Assembly: GCA_963830545.1 (NCBI GenBank)
Contig: CAWHMK010000001.1
Span: 1,550,001-1,614,000, forward strand
Source: DATGJX01 sp963830545
GTDB lineage: Bacteria > Vulcanimicrobiota > Vulcanimicrobiia > Vulcanimicrobiales > Vulcanimicrobiaceae
Reading direction: 5' to 3'
Length of the DNA: 64,000 nt
Part shown: in pieces, positions 34,638-43,662 of the stretch
Numbering within the stretch: the stretch's first letter is position 1
Layout of the letters: each line of letters starts with the position of its first letter
The notes under the pieces: generated by a model
Seen by the model: the letters and a program-made list of their open reading frames with translations, nothing else
What the model was told of the DNA's origin: nothing
Databases searched by the model: none
Translations under genes and position numbers: made by a program

Positions 34638-35693
34638 GTGAAAACTCTAAAGATGCTCCAGCTCGACGTATTCACCGATCGGCCGTTGGAGGGCAACGCG
34701 CTCGCGGTGTTTCCCGACGGCCGCGGCTTGAGCGAGGAACAGATGCAAGGCATCGCGCGCGAAATGAATCTCTCCGAAACGACCTTCGTTCTACCGCCCG
34801 AAGACGAGCGAAGCGATGCGCGCGTTCGGATCTTTACGCCGCGCTGCGAATTACCGTTCGCGGGACACCCGACGATTGGTACGGCGCACGCGCTGTTGAA
34901 GCGCAGCGGGGCTGCAACGATTCGTCTCCACGAGAACGCCGGTATCATTCGCGTCAGGCGTGAAGCGGATGGACGTCTGTTCATGGAATCGCCCGCGCCG
35001 TCCGTGGATGCCGTACTCGACAACCGCGCCGAGATTGCGGCAGCGCTCGGCCTGAACGAAGCCGATCTGCTGGCCGGCGTTGCGGTGCAATCGGTGAGCA
35101 GCGGCGGCGCAGGATTTTTGTACGTTGCGTTGCGCGACGCGCACGCAGTCGATGCGGCGCAGTTGCAACTCGAAAAAATGCAAGCAGCCGTTCGGGAGCA
35201 CGCGCGTGCCGTTTTCGTCTACGCTCCGAGCGGAGTGAACCGCGTGTACTCGCGCATGTTTGCGCCGCTGATCGGCGTTGCCGAAGATCCGGCCACCGGC
35301 TCGGCAAGCGGGCCGCTGACGCTCTTGCTCCACAAGGCCGGACTGATCGCCGGCGGCGATCCGATTGAAGCGGTCAGCGAACAGGGTATGAAAATGGGCA
35401 GGCGCAGCCTCATCTACTTGCGCTTTCACGGGGACGGCGGCATCGAAATCGGCGGAAAGGCCGTTGAAGTCATGACCGCCGAGCTCGTCCATCACAGACT
35501 GAAAAGAGGATCAATACACGCATGCGCATGCTTCGAAGTCTTCCAGCCCTCGTCTTTATTGCGGCCGCGCTGCTGCCGCAGCTGGCTCTTGCAGGAAAAA
35601 CGAACAACTTCTACGGCGAGGTCGTCCACGTTTCGGTCGACAACGTCAAAGTCTACGATCCCAAAGGGCACCAAACGCTCAGTTTCGTGTTGA
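34638..35693 (+). CDS. PhzF family isomerase-like protein
   Basis: A PhzF/DAP-epimerase-fold protein. Features are QLDVFTDRPLEGNALAVFPD, the catalytic Glu in NLSETTFVLP, ELPFAGHPTIGTAHALL and DPATGSASGPLTLLLHKAG. Known members isomerise or epimerise small metabolites; this one is unassigned. Family similarity ends near TAELVHH, about residue 285. The frame then runs 170 bases into the next gene as low-quality text (Cys/Ser/Arg-rich). A TGA in another frame at 35500 would give a normal C-terminus, so the extra 65 residues may reflect a one-base indel. Confidence 0.82.
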   Translation: MKTLKMLQLDVFTDRPLEGNALAVFPDGRGLSEEQMQGIAREMNLSETTFVLPPEDERSDARVRIFTPRCELPFAGHPTIGTAHALLKRSGAATIRLHENAGIIRVRREADGRLFMESPAPSVDAVLDNRAEIAAALGLNEADLLAGVAVQSVSSGGAGFLYVALRDAHAVDAAQLQLEKMQAAVREHARAVFVYAPSGVNRVYSRMFAPLIGVAEDPATGSASGPLTLLLHKAGLIAGGDPIEAVSEQGMKMGRRSLIYLRFHGDGGIEIGGKAVEVMTAELVHHRLKRGSIHACACFEVFQPSSLLRPRCCRSWLLQEKRTTSTARSSTFRSTTSKSTIPKGTKRSVSC

Positions 35694-35884
35694 CGCCGAA
35701 ATTCGATCAGGTGTTTTCCGCCAACGGAAAAACGACGTACGCGATGAAGGACCTCAAACACGGACAGTACGTGCGCGTCGTCTACGACCAAAAGGCGCTC
35801 GGCATGCGTCATGCCGACAAGATCTACATTCTCAACAACGCGAACATGAAGTCGGGCACGCAGATTCCCTCGCAGATTCACTAA
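35522..35884 (+). CDS. Small secreted protein
   Basis: A 120-residue protein with signal peptide LPALVFIAAALLPQLALAG. The mature domain is a small beta barrel-like sequence (NNFYGEVVHVSVDNVKVYD, DLKHGQYVRVVYDQKAL) that resembles OB-fold-like exported domains such as DUF5666. GAGGA lies about 14 bases before ATG 35522. It overlaps the apparent 3' extension of phzF. Confidence 0.75.
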   Translation: MRMLRSLPALVFIAAALLPQLALAGKTNNFYGEVVHVSVDNVKVYDPKGHQTLSFVLTPKFDQVFSANGKTTYAMKDLKHGQYVRVVYDQKALGMRHADKIYILNNANMKSGTQIPSQIH

Positions 35885-35890
35885 CCGGAT

Positions 35891-36832
35891 TCACCCGGCA
35901 GCGTACTCCGTGAGCCGCCTGCGAACGCGGTACGCGCTGCGCAGCAGCGTGTCCAGCACCGGCGTCGGCGCCGGCGTTCGCGCGGCTCGCGGATGCGCTG
36001 CCACCGAAAACAGGTGCCCGCCGGCAAAGCCCAGCGAGGCTACTTCTTGAAAGTAGCCGTCGATATCGCGCGCCCGCCGGAACGCATACGCGCGGTCGAA
36101 GTCCTCGCACTCCTCCTCGCCGCGTAAACGCGCGCGCGCCCGCGTCACTGCTTCCTCGGAAGTACTCGCACGCAGCCGCTTTACCATGACCGAGTCGAAA
36201 CGATCGAACGCGTTCGTGTAGAGCGTCCACGCAGCGCGAACCCTTTCGGTACGCTCGCCGGATTCGAAAAGCGAGTCGAAGATCGCGTCGATCCCACCGG
36301 CGTACGGCTCGTTTGCCGTTTCGGGAATTATCGCCGGCGCGTCAACGAGCAGATGGCGGAGGTTTACAGCGGCGCTAAGCACTTCACGCGCTTTTAGAAG
36401 CTGGGCGCGACGCGTTCGCGAAGAGAAAGCGGCATGCGCGCAATAGCGCGCCAGCACGCGGCACCAGCGTTCGTCACGATCGGCGTTGGGCCAGTATCCT
36501 TCCAGGACGTTGCGTCCCGTCACGAGCTGCGGTGAAAAGTACGCAGTGTATCCCGTGACGCGAATGGACCACGCCGGCAGGATGTAGGGTTCGCCCGCGA
36601 AGAGTGCGTGGTGGCGTTTGGCAAGGCGGTACGAGCTCGAAAAGTAAAACCGGTTGTCCACGCCGACGTGGCCGGTGAGCAGTAGCAGCTGGACGCCGCA
36701 CGCAGCCCGGTACCGCGAGTGATCCAACTGATAAACGGCAATGGCCTTGCCCTTCACTGATGCGGCGTAGCGTGAAACGGCTTCTTCGTACTGTGCCCCA
36801 TCGACGGGCTGTGGAATGTCGACGATGTCCAT
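35891..36832 (-). CDS. Hypothetical protein
   Basis: A 313-residue protein (start ATG 36832, MDIVDIPQPVDGAQYEEAV) with no recognised family. It has an N-terminal part rich in aromatic residues (FYFSSSYRLAKRHHALFAG, YTAYFSPQLVTG) and a C-terminal helical part rich in Arg and Glu (TRARARLRGEEECEDFDRAYAF). No signal peptide or membrane segment. It is the third gene of a minus-strand group with an alcohol dehydrogenase and an alpha/beta hydrolase, 68 bases downstream of the latter. Confidence 0.6.
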   Translation of the reverse strand: MDIVDIPQPVDGAQYEEAVSRYAASVKGKAIAVYQLDHSRYRAACGVQLLLLTGHVGVDNRFYFSSSYRLAKRHHALFAGEPYILPAWSIRVTGYTAYFSPQLVTGRNVLEGYWPNADRDERWCRVLARYCAHAAFSSRTRRAQLLKAREVLSAAVNLRHLLVDAPAIIPETANEPYAGGIDAIFDSLFESGERTERVRAAWTLYTNAFDRFDSVMVKRLRASTSEEAVTRARARLRGEEECEDFDRAYAFRRARDIDGYFQEVASLGFAGGHLFSVAAHPRAARTPAPTPVLDTLLRSAYRVRRRLTEYAAG

Positions 36833-36900
36833 GCGTTCTTTCACTTGCAAGCGTAGCAGATGCGATCCCTCGGTGCCGGAGGCTTTCAACCGGCTGTGCT

Positions 36901-37689
36901 CTAGGCCGATCGTCCTTGAGGAGTGGTACCCGCCGAACCGAAAACGCTGCGCGCAAACCGGCGCACGAGTGCCGCGAACGCTTTTGGATCGCGCAGCGGC
37001 GCGACGTGGTCGCTGTTGCGCATCACGGCCAAGCGGGCGCGGGCAGCTCTGACGAATTCGCGCTCGTCCCTGCGGAAGAGGAGATCCCACTCACCGTTTA
37101 CGACGAGGACCGGCTTGTCGTAGCGTTCCAGCAATTGGCTGTAGCGCGTGCCGCCCGCGAGGTGCAGGCTCTGCTCGAACACCGCTTGATTGAACGGAAA
37201 CGGAATGACGACGTCTGCAACGCGCCGGGGCAGGCAAGCGCGAAAGAATGCCGTCAACGCCACCTGCATGACGCGCGGCGGGATGCGCGAACTGACGTTG
37301 ACCGCCGCGCGGTAGAGCGCCTGGCGGCACCCGACGATATTCGTACTGGATCCTGCCAGCACGAGGCCGCTCGTGCGGCCGCGAAAGTCGAGCGCATACC
37401 GGATTGCCACGTAGCCGCCGAGCGAGTAGCCCACGACGATCGGGGGGCGCGAAACCACATAACCGGTAATGTAAGCGAGATACGCGTCGATCGTCGGCAT
37501 GTCGAACGGCGTGGATGCCAGCGCCCCATGGCCCGGCAAATCCGGCGTCACCACGAAGAATTCATCGCTGAGGTCGCGCGCGTGAGCCTCCCAGATTTTT
37601 CCCCCGAGCCGGATACCGTGCAGAAAGAGGATCGGTGGGTTCGCCGGATTCCCGTGCGTGGCGACGGCACGCTCGAAATCGGCGTTCAC
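36901..37689 (-). CDS. Alpha/beta hydrolase
   Basis: A 262-residue alpha/beta-fold hydrolase. The oxyanion strand PPILFLHGIRLGGKIWE, the VTPDLPGHG loop, the nucleophile elbow VGYSLGGYVA (Ser), the acid in VVNGEWDLLF and the terminal His in NSDHVAPLRD make a full catalytic set. Substrate unknown. GTG start, three bases after the dehydrogenase stop, so co-transcribed with it. Confidence 0.88.
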   Translation of the reverse strand: MNADFERAVATHGNPANPPILFLHGIRLGGKIWEAHARDLSDEFFVVTPDLPGHGALASTPFDMPTIDAYLAYITGYVVSRPPIVVGYSLGGYVAIRYALDFRGRTSGLVLAGSSTNIVGCRQALYRAAVNVSSRIPPRVMQVALTAFFRACLPRRVADVVIPFPFNQAVFEQSLHLAGGTRYSQLLERYDKPVLVVNGEWDLLFRRDEREFVRAARARLAVMRNSDHVAPLRDPKAFAALVRRFARSVFGSAGTTPQGRSA

Positions 37690-37692
37690 GGT

Positions 37693-38733
37693 TTACGACA
37701 CCGACAGCAGCACTTTGACGGCGTGCCGCCGATCCATCGCGGCATATCCGTCGGCTACGCGATCGAGCGGTAGCGACAGATCGAAAACCGGCGACGGATC
37801 GATGCGTCCGTTCTCCAGACTGGAAAGCAGACGCGGAAGATATGCGCGCGCCGGCGCGAGCGCTCCGCGAAGCGCGATGTTGTTCGAAAAAATTTCGCGC
37901 ATCGGCGGCGTCTTCACGTTGTGCGGCACGCCGACGAAACTCACGTTGCCGCCGGGCCGCGCCACGTTCACCGCGAGATCCAGGCTTTCCTGATTGCCCA
38001 CCGCTTCAACGACGTGCGGCGCGCCGCCGGCGGTCAGCTCGACGATCGCCTCCTGCACGCCGGCGTCGTGCGAATTGAACGTATGCGTCGCGCCGAAACG
38101 CTCGGCAATGCGCAAACGCGCGCCGTTATGGCCCACCGCAATGATGCGGTCGGCTCGAACTTCCTTCGACGCCGAAAGCACGGCGCACAACCCGACGGCG
38201 CCGTCGCCCACGACGACGACGGTCGATCCGGGCGCCGTTTGCGCGCTCACGACGCCGTGATGTCCGGTTGCCATGACGTCGCACAGAGTAACGCTCGCGT
38301 CGTGCTTTGTTTTGTCGTGCGCGACCGCCTGCGGCATCGTCACCAGCGTTCCGTCCGCATAGGGAACGAGCACGTACTCGGCCTGCCCACCGTTCGCGTC
38401 GTCACCGAAATTACGCATGTGCACGCATGAAGTTTGCAATCCTTCGCGGCAGAACTCGCACGTGCCGTCGCTGCAGACGAACGGCGCGATCACCGCATCG
38501 CCAGGCCGCACGCTGCGCACGTCGCTGCCCACCTCTTCGACGATGCCGACGAACTCATGTCCCGTTCGCTCGCCCGGAGTCCACTGCGTGACGCCGCGAA
38601 AAAACCAGAGATCGGAGCCGCAGATCGCTGCGCGCGTCACGCGCACGATCGCTTCGTGCGCATTGCCGATTCGCGGATCGGGAACGTTTTCGATCCGCAC
38701 GTCGTGCGTGCCGTGATAGACTGCTGCTTTCAT
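37693..38733 (-). CDS. Zinc-dependent medium-chain alcohol dehydrogenase
   Basis: A 346-residue MDR-family oxidoreductase. Catalytic zinc ligands appear in AAICGSDLWFF (Cys) and GERTGHEFVG (His-Glu). The structural zinc site is the Cys cluster CSDGTCEFCREGLQTSC. The Rossmann motif is VVVVGDGAVGLCAVL. It probably oxidises an alcohol or reduces an aldehyde with NAD(P); substrate unknown. The start is only 35 bases from a divergent gene, with a 6-bp inverted repeat between. Confidence 0.9.
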   Translation of the reverse strand: MKAAVYHGTHDVRIENVPDPRIGNAHEAIVRVTRAAICGSDLWFFRGVTQWTPGERTGHEFVGIVEEVGSDVRSVRPGDAVIAPFVCSDGTCEFCREGLQTSCVHMRNFGDDANGGQAEYVLVPYADGTLVTMPQAVAHDKTKHDASVTLCDVMATGHHGVVSAQTAPGSTVVVVGDGAVGLCAVLSASKEVRADRIIAVGHNGARLRIAERFGATHTFNSHDAGVQEAIVELTAGGAPHVVEAVGNQESLDLAVNVARPGGNVSFVGVPHNVKTPPMREIFSNNIALRGALAPARAYLPRLLSSLENGRIDPSPVFDLSLPLDRVADGYAAMDRRHAVKVLLSVS

Positions 38734-38744
38734 AGGCGTTTAAA

Positions 38745-38767
38745 CAACGTACCCCGAACGAACGTTG
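38745..38767. promoter_or_regulatory. Inverted repeat between divergent starts
   Basis: A perfect 6-bp inverted repeat, CAACGT and ACGTTG, 11 bases apart, fills most of the 35-bp gap between the dehydrogenase and the next gene. It could be an operator serving both. Confidence 0.35.
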
Positions 38768-38768
38768 C

Positions 38769-39224
38769 ATGCTGACGTACGTGTTTGCGGCTTTGACCGT
38801 GCTCAACAACGGTGCATGTCTCGACTCGCCCAAATCGGTGCCTCAAGGGCTTTTCGGCACCGATCAGAGTGCAGCCATCGTGCGAATCGACCGGGTCGTG
38901 TCCACTGCAACGATGACCGACGGGGAAGTGATCGGTTTTCTCTACACGCGTCAGGACGGTACGACGTGGCTCGGCCAGCGCAAACAGAATTATATGTCCG
39001 CGGCCGACAGCTCGCAGGCCAATCAAGTGCTCACTTCGACACATATGCCCGGGGCCGCGGCCACCACCTTTCCGCCGATGCGCCTGTACGGGGTAAAGAC
39101 CAACTACACGGAAATTTTCCAGGTAAAAATCCCGATGACGGCCATGGACCCGCTGCACATCACGCTCGAGCCGTGCGTCGCCTGGCCGGCCGGCATGGCT
39201 CTTCCCAGCCCCATCACGCAGTAA
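38769..39224 (+). CDS. Hypothetical protein
   Basis: A 151-residue protein without a recognised family. The N-terminus (LTYVFAALTVLNNGAC) could be a weak signal or lipid-anchor sequence, though the Cys is not in a standard lipobox. The rest is beta-rich (AAIVRIDRVVSTATM, TNYTEIFQVKIPMTAM) with Pro- and Met-containing turns. No SD is visible close to the ATG. Confidence 0.55.
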   Translation: MLTYVFAALTVLNNGACLDSPKSVPQGLFGTDQSAAIVRIDRVVSTATMTDGEVIGFLYTRQDGTTWLGQRKQNYMSAADSSQANQVLTSTHMPGAAATTFPPMRLYGVKTNYTEIFQVKIPMTAMDPLHITLEPCVAWPAGMALPSPITQ

Positions 39225-39258
39225 GGCCGGGGCGGGGCCTTGTCGGCCGGCGAGCAAG

Positions 39259-39285
39259 TTAGCAGAGTCCGCATCTGATTGCTAA
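39259..39285 (+). promoter_or_regulatory. Degenerate CIRCE-like palindrome upstream of hsp20-lon
   Basis: TTAGCAGAG, nine bases, GATTGCTAA: the outer TTAGCA and TGCTAA are exact CIRCE half-sites and the total length and spacing (9-9-9) match CIRCE. The inner three bases of each arm differ from CTC and GAG. It lies 11 bases before the hsp20 start. Confidence 0.45.
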
Positions 39286-39296
39286 TCCGGGGGGTT

Positions 39297-39695
39297 ATGG
39301 GGCCGATGGACTTGGTGATACTGCGCTCGCGCGCGGTGTGGGAGCCCAACGCCGACGTCGTCATCGATGACGAAGGCCGGACGCTCGTAGTTCGCGTCGA
39401 AGTCGCCGGCGCCGACAGCGAAAGCCTGCGGGTGTTCGTCGACGAGCGGCACCTCTTCATTTCCGGCCGGCGCGCAGACAACGCGCGGCTTCGCCATGGA
39501 TCGTTTCTGCAAAAAGAGATTGCGGGCGGCGAGTTCATCAAGAAGATTTCACTGCCGGTGGGCGTGCAATTCGGCGAGGTCACTGCGACGTACGCGGACG
39601 GCATGCTCACCATCGCACTGCCCATTGCCGCAACGGACTACATCCCGACGACGCGCACCGAAATTCGTATGATCGTCAAAAGGACTCTCGCGTAG
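39297..39695 (+). CDS. Hsp20 small heat-shock protein
   Basis: A 132-residue alpha-crystallin-domain chaperone. The core reads WEPNADVVIDDEGRTLVVRV, VFVDERHLFISGRR, GSFLQKEIAGGEFIKKISLP and YADGMLTIALPI, the last being the conserved A.(Y/F).(N/D)G.L.I pattern. The ATG at 39297 follows a GGGGGG run; an upstream TTG is also in frame. The C-terminal I-x-I anchor is not obvious. It is one base from lon and probably shares its transcript. Confidence 0.9.
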   Translation: MGPMDLVILRSRAVWEPNADVVIDDEGRTLVVRVEVAGADSESLRVFVDERHLFISGRRADNARLRHGSFLQKEIAGGEFIKKISLPVGVQFGEVTATYADGMLTIALPIAATDYIPTTRTEIRMIVKRTLA

Positions 39696-39696
39696 A

Positions 39697-42159
39697 ATGA
39701 CCGCGCAAGCGCAAAAGAACAATTCCGCTCTCGTCGCAGCAAACCTGATCGGCGTATTGCCGCTTCAGGAAGCCGTACTCTTTCCCAACACCGTGATCCC
39801 GCTCGCGGTCGTCAAGAAGCCCGGCATCCAACTGGTCGAGGAAGCGCTCCGAGAAGGCAAACCGATCGGTTTGACCGTGCTCAAGGACCGCGAAATCGAA
39901 AATCCCGGTCCGAACGACGTGCACCGCATCGGCACGATCGGCACGGTGCAGAAAATGATGAAGGTGCCGGACGGCACGTTGCGCTGCATCGTCGCGGGGC
40001 AGCAGGTGTTCAAGATCGAGCAGTTCACGCAGACCGATCCGTACATGATCGCGGCGTACACCGAACTGCCGGACATCACGAATCATACGGAAGAACTCGT
40101 TGCGATGCAGCGCAATCTCGCAGGGCTCTTTCAGAAGTTGCTCGGGTATCTGCCGCAGGCGCCGCGCGAAATGGAGATGGAAGTCCAGAACATCACGGAC
40201 CCCAATCTCCTGACGTATTTCGTTGCTTCGACGATGCGTTTGGAAACGACGGACCGCCAAGCGCTGCTCGAAGAGCGCAACACGATGAAGCGCATGCGCA
40301 AGCTCACGATGCTGCTCACCAAAGAGCTCGAAGTCGTCGAACTCGGACACAAAATTCAATCCGACATCCAGCGCGAAATGGAGAAGAACCAGCGCGAGTT
40401 CTACCTGCGCCAGCAGCTTCGCGCGATTCAGGAAGAACTGGGCGAGGTCGACCCGCAGCAAGCCGAAAACAACGAGCTGCGCCAAAAAATCGAGGAAGCG
40501 CAGATGCCGGAGGAGATTCGCAAATCGGCGGATCGCGAGTTGGATCGCCTCTCGAAGGTGCCGCAGGCCAGCCCTGAGTACAGCGTGATACGCACGTATT
40601 TGGATTGGCTCGTTCAGTTGCCGTGGGGTAAGGAAACCACCGATCACCTCGACATCGCCAAAGCGCGCGAAATCCTCGACGAAGATCACTACGATCTGGA
40701 GAAGATCAAAGAACGCATCATCGAGTATCTCGCTGTCGGGAAGCTGAAAAAACGGCTTACGGGGCCGATTTTGTGCTTCGTCGGGCCGCCCGGCGTCGGG
40801 AAGACCTCGCTCGGTCAGTCGATCGCGCGCGCCATGGGCCGCAAGTTCGTGCGTCTTTCCGTCGGCGGCGTTCGCGACGAGGCCGAGATTCGCGGCCATC
40901 GCCGCACGTACATCGGCTCGATGCCGGGCACGATCATTCGCGCGATGCGCGACGCGGGAACGCGCAATCCGGTGATGATGATCGACGAGATCGACAAAGT
41001 CGGCGCGGACTTCCGCGGCGATCCGCAGTCGGCGTTGCTCGAAGTGTTGGACCCGGAGCAGAACAACTCGTTCCGCGATCACTACCTGGACTTGCCGTTC
41101 GACCTTTCGCAAGTGCTCTTCGTGTGCACGGCAAACAGTTTGGATACGATCAGCGGGCCGCTGCGCGATCGCATGGAGGTCATCCAACTCGCCGGATACA
41201 CCGAGCTCGAGAAGGTGCAGATCGCCAAACGCTACCTAATTCCAAAGCAGCGCAAAGCCAATGGTCTCAAGGACACGCAGTCGCAGATCAACGACGCGGC
41301 GCTGCGCGTCATTATCGGCGATTACACGCGCGAGGCGGGCGTACGCAATCTCGAGCGTGAGATCGGCACGGTATTTCGCAAGATCGCGCGCCGCATCGCG
41401 GAGAATGCGCGCTACAAAGGACGCATCAAGCCGGAGAATCTTTCGGAGTTTTTGAGCAAACCGCGTTTTTACAGCGAAGTGAAAAAGCGCGTCGCTTCCA
41501 TCGGCGTTTCGACCGGCATGTTCTGGACGCCGGTCGGCGGTGACATTCTGTTCATCGAAACGACCGTGATGCCGGGCACGGGTAAACTGGTGCTCACGGG
41601 CCAACTCGGCGACGTGATGAAGGAGAGCGCGCAAGCCGCGGTCTCGTTCCTTCGCTCGCGCTCGGGTGAAATCGGACTACCGGAAGATTATTTCGCCAAA
41701 CACGATCTGCACATTCACGTGCCGGCCGGCGCGACGCCGAAGGACGGTCCGTCCGCGGGCATCGCACTGGCCACCGCGATCGCCTCGCTGCTCACGGGTC
41801 TGAAAGTCGACCCCGATCTCGCGATGACCGGCGAGATTACCCTGACGGGACAAGTGCTGCCCATCGGCGGTTTGAAAGAAAAAGTGCTCGGTGCGAAACG
41901 CGCGGGCATCAAGAAGATCATTCTGCCGCAGCGCAACGAAATCGATCTGGACGACATTCCCAAGGAAGTGCGCGACACGATGACGTTCGTGCCGGTGGAA
42001 GAGCTTTCCGAAGTGCTGTACGAGGCGCTCGGCAAACGCATCATTACGCCGGTGGAACTGGGTGAAGGCGCGCGCCGCGCGAACAACGTGGTGCCGATGC
42101 GGCGCAACGGTATCGCCAAACGCGCTACCAGGCAGCGATCGCGTCGTACGTCGAGGTGA
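39697..42159 (+). CDS. lon: ATP-dependent Lon protease
   Basis: An 820-residue LonA protease that degrades damaged and regulatory proteins. The N-terminal substrate domain (PLQEAVLFPNTVIPLAV) is followed by a long coiled-coil, the AAA+ module with Walker A GPPGVGKTS (G363-K369) and Walker B MMIDEIDKVG, and the C-terminal S16 protease with the Ser-Lys dyad: Ser686 in PKDGPSAG and Lys727 in GGLKEKVLG. The last 20 residues are basic (RATRQRSRRTSR). Its 3' end overlaps the convergent dioxygenase gene by 35 bases. Confidence 0.97.
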   Translation: MTAQAQKNNSALVAANLIGVLPLQEAVLFPNTVIPLAVVKKPGIQLVEEALREGKPIGLTVLKDREIENPGPNDVHRIGTIGTVQKMMKVPDGTLRCIVAGQQVFKIEQFTQTDPYMIAAYTELPDITNHTEELVAMQRNLAGLFQKLLGYLPQAPREMEMEVQNITDPNLLTYFVASTMRLETTDRQALLEERNTMKRMRKLTMLLTKELEVVELGHKIQSDIQREMEKNQREFYLRQQLRAIQEELGEVDPQQAENNELRQKIEEAQMPEEIRKSADRELDRLSKVPQASPEYSVIRTYLDWLVQLPWGKETTDHLDIAKAREILDEDHYDLEKIKERIIEYLAVGKLKKRLTGPILCFVGPPGVGKTSLGQSIARAMGRKFVRLSVGGVRDEAEIRGHRRTYIGSMPGTIIRAMRDAGTRNPVMMIDEIDKVGADFRGDPQSALLEVLDPEQNNSFRDHYLDLPFDLSQVLFVCTANSLDTISGPLRDRMEVIQLAGYTELEKVQIAKRYLIPKQRKANGLKDTQSQINDAALRVIIGDYTREAGVRNLEREIGTVFRKIARRIAENARYKGRIKPENLSEFLSKPRFYSEVKKRVASIGVSTGMFWTPVGGDILFIETTVMPGTGKLVLTGQLGDVMKESAQAAVSFLRSRSGEIGLPEDYFAKHDLHIHVPAGATPKDGPSAGIALATAIASLLTGLKVDPDLAMTGEITLTGQVLPIGGLKEKVLGAKRAGIKKIILPQRNEIDLDDIPKEVRDTMTFVPVEELSEVLYEALGKRIITPVELGEGARRANNVVPMRRNGIAKRATRQRSRRTSR

Positions 42160-42676
42160 CCTCGTAACAGGCGTTGCCGCCCTGGTCGAAAGCGTGGAAA
42201 CGTTCGATCGGGTGTGCGTAGACGTGAAGCGTGACGGTTCCGCCGTCCCGCGCGACGCAGCGATGCAGATGTACGTCGTCCTGACGGTGATCGATCGCTC
42301 CGCTCTGTAGTTCTTCGCGGCCTTCCAATCCTATCGTCGCGTAGCCCGGCGTTCCGCCGCTGTCTTTGCGAACGTAATTCTCGATGCTCATCTCGCCGCG
42401 CGCGACCGTTAGCCAGCACAACGCCCCGCCGTGATCGTGAATCGAACTGGTCGCGTTCGGCTGCCAGTGGAGCGCGAGAACTTCGAAAAGATCGTTCTTG
42501 AAGAGCAGCGTGCGCGAATATTTGCGGTTGGGATCGCGGCTTTCGGGTACCGGAATTTCCGCGGCCGCATCGTTGCACGCGCGCAGCCATTGCACCACTT
42601 GTGCGGCCCTGTCGCCGCCGCTGCGGATGCGGCGTAAGGTTTCGGCTAAGCGCGAAATCGGCTCTCTGGCGATCAC
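42125..42676 (-). CDS. Cysteine dioxygenase family protein (cupin)
   Basis: A 183-residue thiol dioxygenase. The cupin motif SSIHDHGGALCWLTVARGE gives the two iron His residues, and the third is in LHVYAHPIERF. Members oxidise cysteine to cysteine sulfinate or 3-mercaptopropionate; the Arg/Gln residue that separates these cannot be decided here. GTG start overlapping the aldo/keto reductase stop (GTGA). Last gene of the selD-glpK-glpD operon. Confidence 0.88.
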   Translation of the reverse strand: MIAREPISRLAETLRRIRSGGDRAAQVVQWLRACNDAAAEIPVPESRDPNRKYSRTLLFKNDLFEVLALHWQPNATSSIHDHGGALCWLTVARGEMSIENYVRKDSGGTPGYATIGLEGREELQSGAIDHRQDDVHLHRCVARDGGTVTLHVYAHPIERFHAFDQGGNACYEVTSTYDAIAAW

Positions 42677-43662
42677 TGTGCGGCTGCCTTCGGCGGCGGA
42701 TACCGATCTCCCATCGGGGCCGGAAGCGCGTCGAGTTCGGCGACGTCTTGCGCCGATAGGACTACGGCGGCCGCTCTTGCGTTTTCCCGCAGATGTTCTA
42801 CATGCGTGGTTCCGGGAATGGGAATGACGTTCGGCGCCTTCGCGAGCAGCCACGCCAGGGCGGCTTGCCCGGCTGTTGCGCCGGCACGCTCCGCAACGCG
42901 CTCGATGCGCTCGACGATGCCGCGATTGCGATCGAACACCTCTTGCCGATAGCGAGGGAGCGTCGCGCGAAAATCGTTTTCGGCGATGTCGGCGCGCTTC
43001 AATTTTCCGGTCAGCATCCCGCGTCCGAGCGGTGAATACGCGAGTAGCGCGATGCCGTGCTCGAGGCACCACGGCAGAATCGCACGTTCCACGTTGCGTT
43101 CGAACAGCGAGTACTCGGATTGCAGCGTGGCAATAGGATGCACGCGCAGCGCGCGTTCCAGCGTCGGTACGTCCACTTCGGAAAGACCGATCGCGCGAAC
43201 TTTTCCCGCTTGCACCAACTCGGCCATCGCGCCGGTACTTTCTTCTACCGGAACATGAGGATCGACGCGGTGCAGCTGATAGAGATCGATAACGTCGATG
43301 CGTAATCGTTTGAGGGACGCCTCGCAGGCCGCTCGAATGTGCTTGGGCGTCCCATTGCGCTGCATGTTGTAGTCCTCGCGCCGCCCTTCCACGACGATGC
43401 CGCATTTGGTTGCAATTCTCAGATTCGCGCGACGGCCCGAGAGCGCTTTGCCGACCAGCTCTTCATTCGTGAACGGACCGTACATGTCGGCCGTATCGAA
43501 CAGCGTAATGCCGAGATCGGCGGCGCAATTGAGCACTGCGGCGCCCGCGCGCTCGTCCGGCGCGGACATGGCAGTGCCGTAAGCCCACGTCAATCCCATG
43601 CAGCCGTAGCCGATTTCCGAAACGCTGAGTTGTGAGGCTCCGAGCCGCCGGCTCTTCATCAT
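42673..43662 (-). CDS. Aldo/keto reductase
   Basis: A 329-residue NADPH-dependent reductase of the AKR superfamily. The catalytic residues are visible: Asp and Tyr in LFDTADMYG, Lys in RIATKCG, His in LYQLHRVDP. The C-terminal NADP-binding text is IPIPGTTHVEHLREN. It resembles YghZ/YajO-type AKR enzymes acting on small aldehydes such as methylglyoxal, which fits a glycerol operon but is inference. The ATG at 43662 overlaps the glpD stop (ATGA). Confidence 0.92.
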   Translation of the reverse strand: MMKSRRLGASQLSVSEIGYGCMGLTWAYGTAMSAPDERAGAAVLNCAADLGITLFDTADMYGPFTNEELVGKALSGRRANLRIATKCGIVVEGRREDYNMQRNGTPKHIRAACEASLKRLRIDVIDLYQLHRVDPHVPVEESTGAMAELVQAGKVRAIGLSEVDVPTLERALRVHPIATLQSEYSLFERNVERAILPWCLEHGIALLAYSPLGRGMLTGKLKRADIAENDFRATLPRYRQEVFDRNRGIVERIERVAERAGATAGQAALAWLLAKAPNVIPIPGTTHVEHLRENARAAAVVLSAQDVAELDALPAPMGDRYPPPKAAAQ

